Assembly: GCA_017465625.1 (NCBI GenBank)
Contig: JAFTVV010000013.1
Coordinates: 1-64,000 of the forward strand
Length of the DNA stretch: 64,000 nt
Direction: 5' to 3'
Source of the DNA: Oscillospiraceae bacterium
GTDB taxonomy: Bacteria; Bacillota; Clostridia; Oscillospirales; Oscillospiraceae
The position numbers were made by a program, and so were the translations under genes. Shown in pieces: positions 1 through 7,740 of this stretch. The notes under the pieces are model-generated. The model was given only the letters and a program-made list of their open reading frames with translations. It searched no databases and had not been told where the DNA came from. Numbering within the stretch: the stretch's first letter is position 1; each line of letters begins with the position of its first letter.

Positions 1-282
1 CATGGCGGCTGCAACTATGTGATCCTGGAAGACGAGAAGCTGCGGCTCACCGCCGTCAGCCTGGAAGCCTTCAGCTTCAACGCTTCCCACTACACCCAGG
101 AAGAGATGACCGAGAAGGGTCATAACTACGAGCTGGAAGAGTGCGGCAGCACAGTCCTGTGCCTGGACTACCGGCACAACGGTATCGGTTCCGCAAGCTG
201 CGGCCCGGTCCTTCGCAGAGAATACGCCCTCACCGATGAAGTCATCGACTTTGAGATCCGCATCATCCCCGAACTGAAATAA
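1..282 (+). CDS. lacZ: GH2 beta-galactosidase, C-terminal fragment (5' end outside window)
   Basis: The reading frame is open from base 1 and stops at 280-282, so only the last 93 codons are present. The fragment contains the motif CLDYRHNGIGSASCGP followed by a short beta-rich tail, which matches the C-terminal beta-sandwich domain of family GH2 beta-galactosidases (the region ending with the LDYR/K-x-x-GIGSxSCGP signature). The enzyme would hydrolyse lactose or other beta-galactosides to galactose in the cytoplasm. A GPH symporter begins 34 bases later and galK, galT and galE follow, so it is the first visible gene of a galactoside-to-UDP-galactose cluster. The catalytic domain is outside the window, so substrate preference cannot be judged. 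Confidence 0.85.
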   Translation, partial: HGGCNYVILEDEKLRLTAVSLEAFSFNASHYTQEEMTEKGHNYELEECGSTVLCLDYRHNGIGSASCGPVLRREYALTDEVIDFEIRIIPELK

Positions 283-316
283 TCAATCCGACGAAATGAT
301 GTAAAGGAGCATTATT

Positions 317-1678
317 ATGCAAGAAAAGAAATATTTGAAGTGGCACCATAAAATCGGCTACGGCGCCGGTGACATTGCTGGTAACTGCGTATACGCACTG
401 CTGACCGCATTCATGATGATCTACCTGACCGACACCATCGGCATGAGCATGGGTGTTGTCAGTACCCTGATCGCACTTTCTAAGGTATTCGACGGTGTTA
501 CCGACTTCTTCTTCGGAAGAATGATCGACAAGACCAAGACCAAGATGGGTAAGGCCCGCCCCTGGATGCTGTGGCCCTATATCGGCTGTGCAGTTACTCT
601 GGTATGCTGCTTCTCCATCCCCACCAGCTGGGGCCAGACCGCACAGTACATTTTCTTCTTCCTGTCCTACACGCTGCTGAACGCAGTCTTCTTCACCGCT
701 AATAACATCGCTTACGCATCCCTGACCGCCCTGATCACCAAGAACACCAGCGAGCGTGTTCAGATCGGTTCCTTCCGCTTCATCTTCGCTTTCGCAACCA
801 AGATCGTCATTGAGGCCGTTACCATCTTCGCAGTGGGCTGGCTCGGCGGCGGTGTGGTTGGCTGGAGAATGATCGCTATTATCTACGCAATCGTCGGTCT
901 GATCACCAACACCTACTCCGTATTTTCCGTCAAAGAGCTGCCTGAAGCAGATGAGGAAATGGAAGAAGAAAGAGAAGAAGAGCATAAGCTGACCTTCCTG
1001 AAGTCCTTCAAGCTTCTGCTGAAGAACAAGTACTATGTCATCATCTGCTGCAGCTACATCCTGACTCAGCTCTACGCATCTGTTATCGGTATGGGCACCT
1101 ACTATACCAAGTACATCATGGGCAATGAAGAGATCTTCAGCACCATTTCCCTGGCAATCAACATCACCATGGTTGTCGCCCTTACGATTCTTCCCTATGT
1201 GATCAAGAAGATGGGAGGTATGTATAAGCTGAACATCTTTGGCTACATCATTGCCGCTCTGGGCAGAGTCGGTGTTATGGTCGGCGGCTACATGGGTAAT
1301 CTGCCTCTGATGCTGGCCTTCACTGCAGTATCCACCATCGGTATCGCACCTCTGCAGGGCGACCTGAACGCACTGATTGCCTGCTGCTCTGAGCATACTA
1401 CACTCACCACCGGTCACAGACTGGAAGGCATGATGTATTCCTGCTCCTCCCTGGGCATCAAGCTGGGCGGTGCACTGGGTACCGCAATCTGTGGCTGGAT
1501 GTTGGACGCAGCCGGATATATTGAGAACGCTGCTGTTCAGACCGCTTCTACCGTAAGCATGATGCAATTCCTGTACCTGTGGATGCCCATCATCCTCAAC
1601 GCAGCCGTCGGCTTCCTGCTGGTGTTCCTGCGTGTGGAAAAGGCTAACGAGAAGCTGATCGCTCAGAAAAACGCATAA
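317..1678 (+). CDS. GPH-family sugar:cation symporter (MelB/LacS-like galactoside permease)
   Basis: 453-residue protein with about 12 hydrophobic segments. Near residue 60 it has the family signature FDGVTDFFFGRMIDKTKTKMG followed by RPWMLW, typical of the glycoside-pentoside-hexuronide:cation symporters. A strongly acidic and basic stretch around residues 210-225 (EADEEMEEEREEEH) fits the central cytoplasmic loop between the two six-helix halves. No PTS IIA domain is attached, unlike LacS of streptococci. It lies between the beta-galactosidase fragment and galK, so its cargo is inferred to be lactose or another galactoside imported with Na+ or H+. The ribosome binding site AAAGGAG lies 9 bases before the ATG, and the gap to galK is only 17 bases, indicating one transcript. 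Confidence 0.85.
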   Translation: MQEKKYLKWHHKIGYGAGDIAGNCVYALLTAFMMIYLTDTIGMSMGVVSTLIALSKVFDGVTDFFFGRMIDKTKTKMGKARPWMLWPYIGCAVTLVCCFSIPTSWGQTAQYIFFFLSYTLLNAVFFTANNIAYASLTALITKNTSERVQIGSFRFIFAFATKIVIEAVTIFAVGWLGGGVVGWRMIAIIYAIVGLITNTYSVFSVKELPEADEEMEEEREEEHKLTFLKSFKLLLKNKYYVIICCSYILTQLYASVIGMGTYYTKYIMGNEEIFSTISLAINITMVVALTILPYVIKKMGGMYKLNIFGYIIAALGRVGVMVGGYMGNLPLMLAFTAVSTIGIAPLQGDLNALIACCSEHTTLTTGHRLEGMMYSCSSLGIKLGGALGTAICGWMLDAAGYIENAAVQTASTVSMMQFLYLWMPIILNAAVGFLLVFLRVEKANEKLIAQKNA

Positions 1679-1695
1679 TAAGGGGCATAGAGATT

Positions 1696-2829
1696 ATGGA
1701 TCAGCATTATCAGTTTTCCGCTCCCGGCAGAACCGAGATCGGCGGCAACCATACAGATCATCAGCACGGCTGTGTTCTGGCCGCTGCCATAAATTTAGAA
1801 ACTGTTGCAGACGTTACTTTCAACGGAACTGACAAGATCTTCGTTCAGTCTGAAGGATATCCTTCTTTCTATGTGGATCTGACCGACCTTACCGTTCACG
1901 AAGAAGAATCCAACACCACAGCTGCTCTGGTTCGCGGTGTGGTAGCCGCCTTTGTAGAACGGGGTGCCAAGGTAAAAGGCTTTGATATGAAAGTATCCTC
2001 CAATGTTCTGCCCGGCTCCGGTCTTAGCTCCTCTGCAGCATTCGAGGTGCTGGTAGGCACGATCTGCAATGAATTGTTCTTCGACAAGCAGCTCAGTGCG
2101 GTGGAGATCGCCCAGGTCGGCCAGTATGCCGAGAATGTATACTTCGGCAAGCCCTGCGGCCTGATGGACCAGACAGCTTCTTCTGTTGGCAGCATGGTCT
2201 TCATCGACTTCAACGAAACCCAGCAGCCCAAGGTTGAGAAGATCGACTTCGACTTCCAGAAAGCCGGCTACGACCTTTGCATCATCGACAGCGGCGCAGA
2301 TCATGCCGATCTGACTGACGAATATGCCGCCATCACCCGCGAACTGAAAGCACTGTGCGCCTACTTTGGCAAGGAGTACCTGCGCCAGATTCCCGAATTT
2401 GACTTTATGGCCGCACTGCCGGAGCTGCGCAAGCAGGTTTCTGACCGTGCGATCCTCAGAGCAATGCATGTCTACCGTGAAAACGACCGTGTGGTCTCCC
2501 AGGCTATGGCCTTGAAGGCCGGCGCAGTTGATACCTTCCTGCGTCTGGCAAAGGAATCCGGCCACAGCTCCTGGATGTACATGCAGAACATTAACCCCAC
2601 TGGTGCGGTGGATACCCAGCCCGTTGCTTATGCATTAAGTCTTTGCGACACGCTGCTGCGTGGCAGAGGCGCATACCGGGTACACGGCGGCGGCTTTGCC
2701 GGCACCGTCCAGGCATTCGTTTCCCACGATATGCTGGAAACCTTTAAGCAGACAATCGAAGCAAATCTTGGCGAGGGCAGCTGCCACGTCCTGAATGTCC
2801 GTCCTTACGGCGGCATCCGGATTCAGTAA
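1696..2829 (+). CDS. galK: Galactokinase
   Basis: 377-residue GHMP kinase that phosphorylates alpha-D-galactose at C1 with ATP, the first Leloir step. Residues 10-25 (PGRTEIGGNHTDHQHG) are the galactokinase signature that contacts the sugar, in the GNHTDHQHG form seen in clostridia. The ATP-binding GHMP loop GSGLSSSAAFE lies near residue 107, CGLMDQTAS near 153 holds the catalytic aspartate region, and HGGGFAGT near 332 is the C-terminal GHMP motif. Length is normal (about 380-390). It follows the symporter by 17 bases and is separated from galT by 107 bases that hold two overlapping hairpins, so galK and galT may not be expressed equally. Confidence 0.95.
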   Translation: MDQHYQFSAPGRTEIGGNHTDHQHGCVLAAAINLETVADVTFNGTDKIFVQSEGYPSFYVDLTDLTVHEEESNTTAALVRGVVAAFVERGAKVKGFDMKVSSNVLPGSGLSSSAAFEVLVGTICNELFFDKQLSAVEIAQVGQYAENVYFGKPCGLMDQTASSVGSMVFIDFNETQQPKVEKIDFDFQKAGYDLCIIDSGADHADLTDEYAAITRELKALCAYFGKEYLRQIPEFDFMAALPELRKQVSDRAILRAMHVYRENDRVVSQAMALKAGAVDTFLRLAKESGHSSWMYMQNINPTGAVDTQPVAYALSLCDTLLRGRGAYRVHGGGFAGTVQAFVSHDMLETFKQTIEANLGEGSCHVLNVRPYGGIRIQ

Positions 2830-2871
2830 GCTCTCAGGTATAAAAGTTATATCCTATGTGAAACCCGAGCA

Positions 2872-2936
2872 CGGTTCGGAGGGATAAAACACTCCGAACC
2901 GGACGGGTACCCCCGTTTGGTAAGGAGTGTTTTTTT
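2872..2936 (+). promoter_or_regulatory. Overlapping hairpins with U-run at the galT start (candidate attenuator)
   Basis: Hairpin I is a perfect 10-bp stem, CGGTTCGGAG (2872-2881) with CTCCGAACCG (2892-2901). Hairpin II pairs ACACTCC (2889-2895) with GGAGTGT (2924-2930) and, inside a 2x2 internal loop, ACCGGACGGG (2898-2907) with CCCGTTTGGT (2912-2921, two G-U pairs) around the tetraloop TACC. Seven T follow at 2930-2936 and the galT ATG begins at 2937. The two hairpins share 2889-2901 and cannot coexist. Hairpin II looks like an intrinsic terminator and also buries the galT ribosome binding site AAGGAG (2922-2927). An upstream AACC (2862-2865) could pair with GGTT (2873-2876) and break hairpin I. 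The trigger is unknown. Confidence 0.6.
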
Positions 2937-4442
2937 ATGGAAACAATGGAAGTAAATGTGTATATTGCCGCCTTGGCTCAATACGGCATCGACAAGAAGC
3001 TGATTGAGCACTGCGATAAGGCGTTTATCATAAACCAGTTGCTTGCCACTCTGCAGCTGGACAGCTTCTGCCCCGCAGAAGTCCGTTCCATGTCTTTAGA
3101 GCAGATTCTGAAGGGTCTGACGGACTACGCAGTCAGCAAAGGCATCATCTCCGATGACATCACCAGCCGTGACCTGTTCGACACCAAGCTGATGGGCATC
3201 CTGACTCCGCTGCCCAGAGAAGTTCGCAGCAAGTTCGCTGCTCTGTACGAAAAGAGCCCGGAGGAAGCTACCGAATGGTACTACCGCTTCAGCCAGGACA
3301 CCGACTACATCCGCCGCTACCGTGTCCAGAAGGATATGCGCTGGAAGGCTGCGACAGAGTATGGCAATCTGGATATCACAATTAATCTGAGCAAGCCTGA
3401 AAAGGATCCCAAGGCCATCGCTGCCGCAAAGGCAGCTCCCCAGTCCGACTATCCCAAGTGCCTGCTGTGCGTAGAAAACGAGGGCTATGCTGGTCGAATG
3501 AATCATCCTGCCCGGCAGAATCACCGGATCATTCCCATGGAGCTTGCAGGAGAAAACTGGAACCTGCAGTACAGCCCCTATGTGTACTATCCCGAGCACT
3601 GCATCGTATTCAACTCCCAGCACACCCCTATGGTCATCAATAAGGCAACCATTGAAAAGCTGCTGGACTTTGTGACCAAGTTCCCTCACTACTTCATTGG
3701 CTCCAATGCGGACCTGCCCATCGTCGGCGGCAGCATCCTGACCCATGAGCACTTCCAGGGCGGTCACTTCAGCTTTCCCATGGAGCGCGCACCCATTGAG
3801 AGAACCGTGGAATTCAAGGGCTTTGAGAATGTCAAGGCCGGCATCGTCAAGTGGCCTCTGAGCGTCCTTCGTCTGACCAGTCCCGACAGAACTGAGCTTT
3901 GCAATCTGGCAACCAAGATCCTGCTAAGATGGCGGATCTACACCGATAAGGCCGCTTTCATCTATGCGAAGACCGGCGGCGAGCCCCACAACACCATCAC
4001 CCCCATTGCCCGCCGCAGAGGGAAAGATTACGAGTTGGATCTGGTGCTGCGCAACAATATTACAACCGAGGAGCATCCTCTGGGTGTCTACCATCCCCAC
4101 GCAGAGCTGCACCACATCAAGAAGGAAAATATCGGCCTGATTGAAGTCATGGGCCTGGCAGTGCTGCCCGCCAGACTGAAGCAGGAGCTGGCCGGCATTG
4201 AGCATGCCATTCTCGCCGGTGTTCCCCTGATGGGTGAGCTTCAAAAGCACGAAGCTTGGGTCAAGGAACTGATGGATAAGCAGATGTTCACCCCCGAAAC
4301 CACCGCAAGCATTCTGAAAATGGAAGTGGGCAAGGTTTTTGCGCAGGTTCTGGAGCATGCCGGTGTCTATAAGCGAACGCCTGAGGGTGCTGCAGCCTTT
4401 GACCGTTTTATTGAATTTGTAAATCAGGGAGAATGCGTATGA
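2937..4442 (+). CDS. galT: UDP-glucose--hexose-1-phosphate uridylyltransferase, class II
   Basis: 501-residue GalT of the second family (about 490-510 residues, unlike the 350-residue E. coli form). It exchanges galactose-1-phosphate for glucose-1-phosphate on UDP-glucose. Characteristic stretches are RQNHRIIPMELAGENWNLQY near residue 198, the conserved GGSILTHEHFQGGH near 267, and GVYHPHAELHHIKKENIGLI near 383, whose HPH is the candidate nucleophilic histidine. Two ATGs (2937 and 2943) are possible; the first is chosen for its spacing from AAGGAG at 2922-2927. That site sits inside a terminator-like stem (see the hairpin entry). The stop overlaps the galE start in ATGA, implying translational coupling. 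Confidence 0.95.
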   Translation: METMEVNVYIAALAQYGIDKKLIEHCDKAFIINQLLATLQLDSFCPAEVRSMSLEQILKGLTDYAVSKGIISDDITSRDLFDTKLMGILTPLPREVRSKFAALYEKSPEEATEWYYRFSQDTDYIRRYRVQKDMRWKAATEYGNLDITINLSKPEKDPKAIAAAKAAPQSDYPKCLLCVENEGYAGRMNHPARQNHRIIPMELAGENWNLQYSPYVYYPEHCIVFNSQHTPMVINKATIEKLLDFVTKFPHYFIGSNADLPIVGGSILTHEHFQGGHFSFPMERAPIERTVEFKGFENVKAGIVKWPLSVLRLTSPDRTELCNLATKILLRWRIYTDKAAFIYAKTGGEPHNTITPIARRRGKDYELDLVLRNNITTEEHPLGVYHPHAELHHIKKENIGLIEVMGLAVLPARLKQELAGIEHAILAGVPLMGELQKHEAWVKELMDKQMFTPETTASILKMEVGKVFAQVLEHAGVYKRTPEGAAAFDRFIEFVNQGECV

Positions 4443-5440
4443 AAGTTTTAGTTACAGGCGGTGCCGGATATATCGGCAGCCATACCGCTGTGGAATTGCT
4501 GAATGCCGGACATAAGGTTGTCATTGTGGATGACCTGTCCAACGCCAAGGTTGAAGTCATTGACCGCATCAAGGAGATCACCGGAAAAAGTGTCTCCTTC
4601 TACTGGATGGACTGCGCAGACAAAGAAAAGCTCTGGGAGGTCTTCCATGATAATGATATTGACGCTGTAATCCACTTTGCAGGCTTTAAGGCTGTGGGTG
4701 AGAGTGTCAAGAAGCCCCTGCAATACTATCGCAATAACCTGGACACAACGCTGTCCCTTGTAGAAGTAATGGAGGAGTTCGGATGCCGGAAACTGGTGTT
4801 TTCCTCCTCTGCAACAGTGTACGGCCCGAACAATCCCCATCCGTATAAAGAAGAAATGCCCGCCATCCAGTCCACCAGCCCCTACGGCTGGACCAAGGTC
4901 ATGATCGAGCGAATCCTGACGGACTATTGCACTGCCCACCCCGAGTTCTGTGCTGTACTGCTGCGCTACTTCAATCCCATCGGTGCCCACGAGAGCGGTT
5001 TACTGGGCGATGATCCCAACGGCATTCCCAACAACCTGATGCCGTATATCGGCAGAGTGGCTGCCGGTCAGCTGGAAAAGCTGACCATCTTCGGCGGTGA
5101 CTACGACACCCCCGACGGCACTTGCCAGAGAGACTACCTCCATGTAGTAGACCTTGCAATCGGCCACCTGAAGGCTCTGGAGTATGCTGAGAACCACAAC
5201 GGTGTGGAAGCCATCAACCTGGGCACCGGCAACGGCATCTCTGTTCTGGAACTGGTAAACGCCTTTGAAAAGGCTAACAACATGAATCTGCCTTATGTGA
5301 TCGGTCCCCGCCGGGACGGCGATCTGCCTGCCTTCTGGGCTGATGCCACCAAGGCAAAAGAACTCCTCGGCTGGGAAGCAAAATACGGCGTAGAAGAAAT
5401 GTGTAAAAGCAGCTGGAAATTTGCGAAAGGAAGCGTATAA
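4439..5440 (+). CDS. galE: UDP-glucose 4-epimerase
   Basis: 333-residue short-chain dehydrogenase-type epimerase that interconverts UDP-galactose and UDP-glucose, closing the Leloir pathway. The NAD-binding loop is VTGGAGYIGSH at the N terminus. The catalytic serine region is FSSSATVYG near residue 121, with the Tyr-x3-Lys pair in SPYGWTKVMIE near 146. FNPIGAHESG and TCQRDYLHV are standard GalE blocks. An in-frame ATG lies six bases upstream (4433), but the ribosome binding site AGGGAGA (4426-4432) is 6 bases from the ATG at 4439, so that start is preferred; it overlaps the galT stop by 4 bases. Length is normal for GalE (about 330-340). Confidence 0.96.
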   Translation: MKVLVTGGAGYIGSHTAVELLNAGHKVVIVDDLSNAKVEVIDRIKEITGKSVSFYWMDCADKEKLWEVFHDNDIDAVIHFAGFKAVGESVKKPLQYYRNNLDTTLSLVEVMEEFGCRKLVFSSSATVYGPNNPHPYKEEMPAIQSTSPYGWTKVMIERILTDYCTAHPEFCAVLLRYFNPIGAHESGLLGDDPNGIPNNLMPYIGRVAAGQLEKLTIFGGDYDTPDGTCQRDYLHVVDLAIGHLKALEYAENHNGVEAINLGTGNGISVLELVNAFEKANNMNLPYVIGPRRDGDLPAFWADATKAKELLGWEAKYGVEEMCKSSWKFAKGSV

Positions 5441-5446
5441 TAGACC

Positions 5447-6322
5447 ATGGCATTCCTCGCAAAAGAAGAAAAAAATATGAAACTTCGAAATACAATCAAG
5501 GAGTTTGTCATCATCACGGCGGGTACCGCCATCGTCGCCGCAGCTGTATTCTTCTTTATGCTGCCAAGCCACGTTTCCGTGGGCAGCGGTGCCGCTTTGG
5601 CCATGGTGCTGAGCAATTTCATCCCGCTCTCTGTTTCAACCATCACCCTGATCATGAACGTAGGTCTTCTGATCATCGGCTTCATTCTCATTGGTCCGGA
5701 ATTCGGTGTCAAGACGATCTACTGCTCCATTCTGATGCCTCTTATCATGGGTGTTTTTGAATGGATCTTCCCCAACTTCCAATCCATTACCCAGGACCCG
5801 TTGTTGGATGTGATCTGCTACATTCTGGTGGTTGGCGTAGGCCTGGCCATTCTGTTCTCCCGGAACGCTTCTTCCGGCGGTCTGGACATCGTGGCAAAGA
5901 TTTTGAACAAGTACTTGCGGATTGATCTTGGTAAGGCAATGACCTATTCCGGTGTTGCCGTGGCTCTGTCCTCCGCACTGTGCTATGACAGCAAGACCGT
6001 CGTTCTCAGCTTGCTGGGTACATACTTCGGTGGTATGATCGTGGATCATTTCATTTTCGGTATCAACATCAAGCGCAGAGTTTGCGTCATTTCCAAAGAC
6101 CTGGATAATATCGTTGATTATGTTCTGCACACGCTCCACAGCGGAGCAACGCTGAATGAGATCATCGGTGCTTATGATAAGTCTCCCAAGATGGAGATGG
6201 TCACCATCGTTGACAAGCACGAGTACAAGCAGCTGATGGACTACATCCGCAAGGTAGATCCCAAAGCCTTTGTCACCGTCTATTCCGTCAGCGATATGCG
6301 GTATCAGCCTAAAATCAAATAA
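5447..6322 (+). CDS. YitT family membrane protein with DUF2179 domain
   Basis: 291-residue integral membrane protein. The N-terminal 200 residues carry five or six hydrophobic segments typical of YitT (DUF161), and the last 80 residues form the soluble DUF2179 domain (GATLNEIIGAYDKSPKMEM near 215). The biochemical function of the family is not established. It follows galE by 6 bases, so it may be read from the gal transcript without being part of galactose metabolism. The ATG at 5447 has AAAGGAAG 13 bases upstream; an internal ATG at 5477 is possible but lacks a recognisable site. A shared hairpin follows the stop. Confidence 0.85.
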   Translation: MAFLAKEEKNMKLRNTIKEFVIITAGTAIVAAAVFFFMLPSHVSVGSGAALAMVLSNFIPLSVSTITLIMNVGLLIIGFILIGPEFGVKTIYCSILMPLIMGVFEWIFPNFQSITQDPLLDVICYILVVGVGLAILFSRNASSGGLDIVAKILNKYLRIDLGKAMTYSGVAVALSSALCYDSKTVVLSLLGTYFGGMIVDHFIFGINIKRRVCVISKDLDNIVDYVLHTLHSGATLNEIIGAYDKSPKMEMVTIVDKHEYKQLMDYIRKVDPKAFVTVYSVSDMRYQPKIK

Positions 6323-6327
6323 GTTAA

Positions 6328-6350
6328 GCGGCAGCCGAATTGGCTGCCGC
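6328..6350. terminator. Bidirectional terminator, YitT gene / niaR
   Basis: GCGGCAGCC (6328-6336) and GGCTGCCGC (6342-6350) form a perfect 9-bp stem with a 5-base loop, followed by TTTGC on the plus strand and A/T-rich sequence on the other side. It lies between convergent stops at 6322 and 6364. Confidence 0.8.
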
Positions 6351-6363
6351 TTTGCTATATACG

Positions 6364-6876
6364 TTATTCGCCAGGAGCAAGGAAGCCCTTCTCTGAAAGT
6401 GCTTTCTCAATCTGATCCAATACGGATTCGGACTCAGCCCGAATTGTATGGTAGTGATATCCACCGGTAACAGCCATCAGTTCTGTAGACTTGCCTGTGC
6501 GGACACCGTCAATAAACTGCTTGACCTGCGCCCGGGAATAGATGTTTAGTGGCGCATGCATACGACCGTACACCTTATGCCATACGAACACATCCACCAC
6601 GGTACCGCCCAGATCCACAATAAGGTTGAGTTCCTCTTCTGTCCGCTCCGTAGTATGGTAGACCTTAAATACCCGTTCTTTCAGGGGAGTCTTCTGGATC
6701 AGATAGCCATTGTGTGTGGAAATGATATCATATCCGCTACTGCGAAGTGCCGTAATGTCCTGCACGATGATCTGTCTGGAAACGCCAAACTCAGCGGACA
6801 GTGCAGCACCGGATACTGCCTTTTGTTCAGTTGTCAGCAGATTCGCGATCGCTTTTCTTCTTTCGTCCGCCTTCAT
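6364..6876 (-). CDS. niaR: NiaR, niacin-responsive transcriptional repressor of NAD biosynthesis
   Basis: 170-residue regulator. Residues 1-60 form an HTH_11-type winged helix (AALSAEFGVSRQIIVQDITA). The remainder is a 3H domain, named for three conserved histidines, visible here in VYHTTE, GRMHAPL and GGYHYHTI; these bind a metal and nicotinate in the family. Known NiaR proteins use niacin as co-repressor to shut off NAD synthesis and niacin uptake genes. The gene starts 12 bases after nadC and is the last gene of nadA-nadB-nadC-niaR, so it very likely represses its own operon. A candidate operator lies over the nadA promoter at 9964-9991. Confidence 0.92.
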   Translation of the reverse strand: MKADERRKAIANLLTTEQKAVSGAALSAEFGVSRQIIVQDITALRSSGYDIISTHNGYLIQKTPLKERVFKVYHTTERTEEELNLIVDLGGTVVDVFVWHKVYGRMHAPLNIYSRAQVKQFIDGVRTGKSTELMAVTGGYHYHTIRAESESVLDQIEKALSEKGFLAPGE

Positions 6877-6888
6877 GGGGTCACCTCA

Positions 6889-7740
6889 TTATACTGCATG
6901 CAGATTTTTCAGAGACAGATCCAAAATGGGAGAGGAATGGGTCAGTGCTCCGCTTGATATATAGTCTACACCAATATCCACCAGTTTTGCAACATTTTCT
7001 TTTGTAACATTGCCGCTGCACTCTGTCTCAGCCTTACCAGCGCACAATTTGACGGCTTCACGCATATCCTCGACACTCATGTTGTCCAGCATAATAATGT
7101 CTGCGCCGGCCTCCAGCGCCTCACGAAGCATATCCAGGTTTTCAACCTCGATTTCGATCTTCCGGACAAAGGGAGCATACTCCTTTGCCATCTGAACAGC
7201 TTCCCTGACACCGCCGGCTGCGCCGATATGATTATCCTTCAGCAGGATGCCGTCACTGAGGTTGTAACGGTGATTGTATCCGCCGCCAACCTTAACAGCA
7301 TACTTTTCAAAGACACGCATATTGGGAGTCGTCTTGCGGGTATCCAGCAGTTTGGTCTTGGTACCTTCCAAAAGATCAGCAATCTTTCTGGTGTATGTCG
7401 CAATACCGCTCATACGCTGCAGGAAGTTCAGAGCGGTTCTTTCGCCGGACAGCAGTACCCGAATGTCACCACGCACAACGCCCAGTCTTTCACTCTTGCG
7501 GACCCGGTCACCATCCTTGCAGGTAAAGGTGACTTCGGTGCTTTCGTCGAGAAGTGTAAATACTCTCTTAAACACATCCAGGCCGGCAATGACACCGTCT
7601 TCCTTACAGATCAGCTCCACCTCACCCAGCTGGTAATGGGGCATAACGGAATTGGTGGTGATATCCTCGCTGGTGATGTCCTCCTGCAGTGCGCTCAGGA
7701 TCAGAGGATCTGCGTTGAGTTTCATAGAAATATTATTCAT
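6889..7740 (-). CDS. nadC: Nicotinate-nucleotide diphosphorylase (quinolinate phosphoribosyltransferase)
   Basis: 283 residues with the start at 7740 (MNNISMKLN), which has AAGGAG 9 bases upstream; longer upstream readings only run into nadB. The enzyme converts quinolinate and PRPP to nicotinate mononucleotide and CO2. Diagnostic parts are LDTRKTTPNMR near residue 136, HRYNLSDGILLKDNHIG near 160, EIEVENLDMLREAL, and the barrel end AGADIIMLDNM. Length matches the family (about 280). The start overlaps the end of nadB by 8 bases, so the two are translationally coupled, and niaR follows by 12 bases. Confidence 0.95.
   Translation of the reverse strand: MNNISMKLNADPLILSALQEDITSEDITTNSVMPHYQLGEVELICKEDGVIAGLDVFKRVFTLLDESTEVTFTCKDGDRVRKSERLGVVRGDIRVLLSGERTALNFLQRMSGIATYTRKIADLLEGTKTKLLDTRKTTPNMRVFEKYAVKVGGGYNHRYNLSDGILLKDNHIGAAGGVREAVQMAKEYAPFVRKIEIEVENLDMLREALEAGADIIMLDNMSVEDMREAVKLCAGKAETECSGNVTKENVAKLVDIGVDYISSGALTHSSPILDLSLKNLHAV

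Noticed and set aside
263..1567. 434-codon minus-strand open frame
   Set aside because: Antisense to the GPH symporter; low-complexity His/Gly/Gln composition, no start signal.
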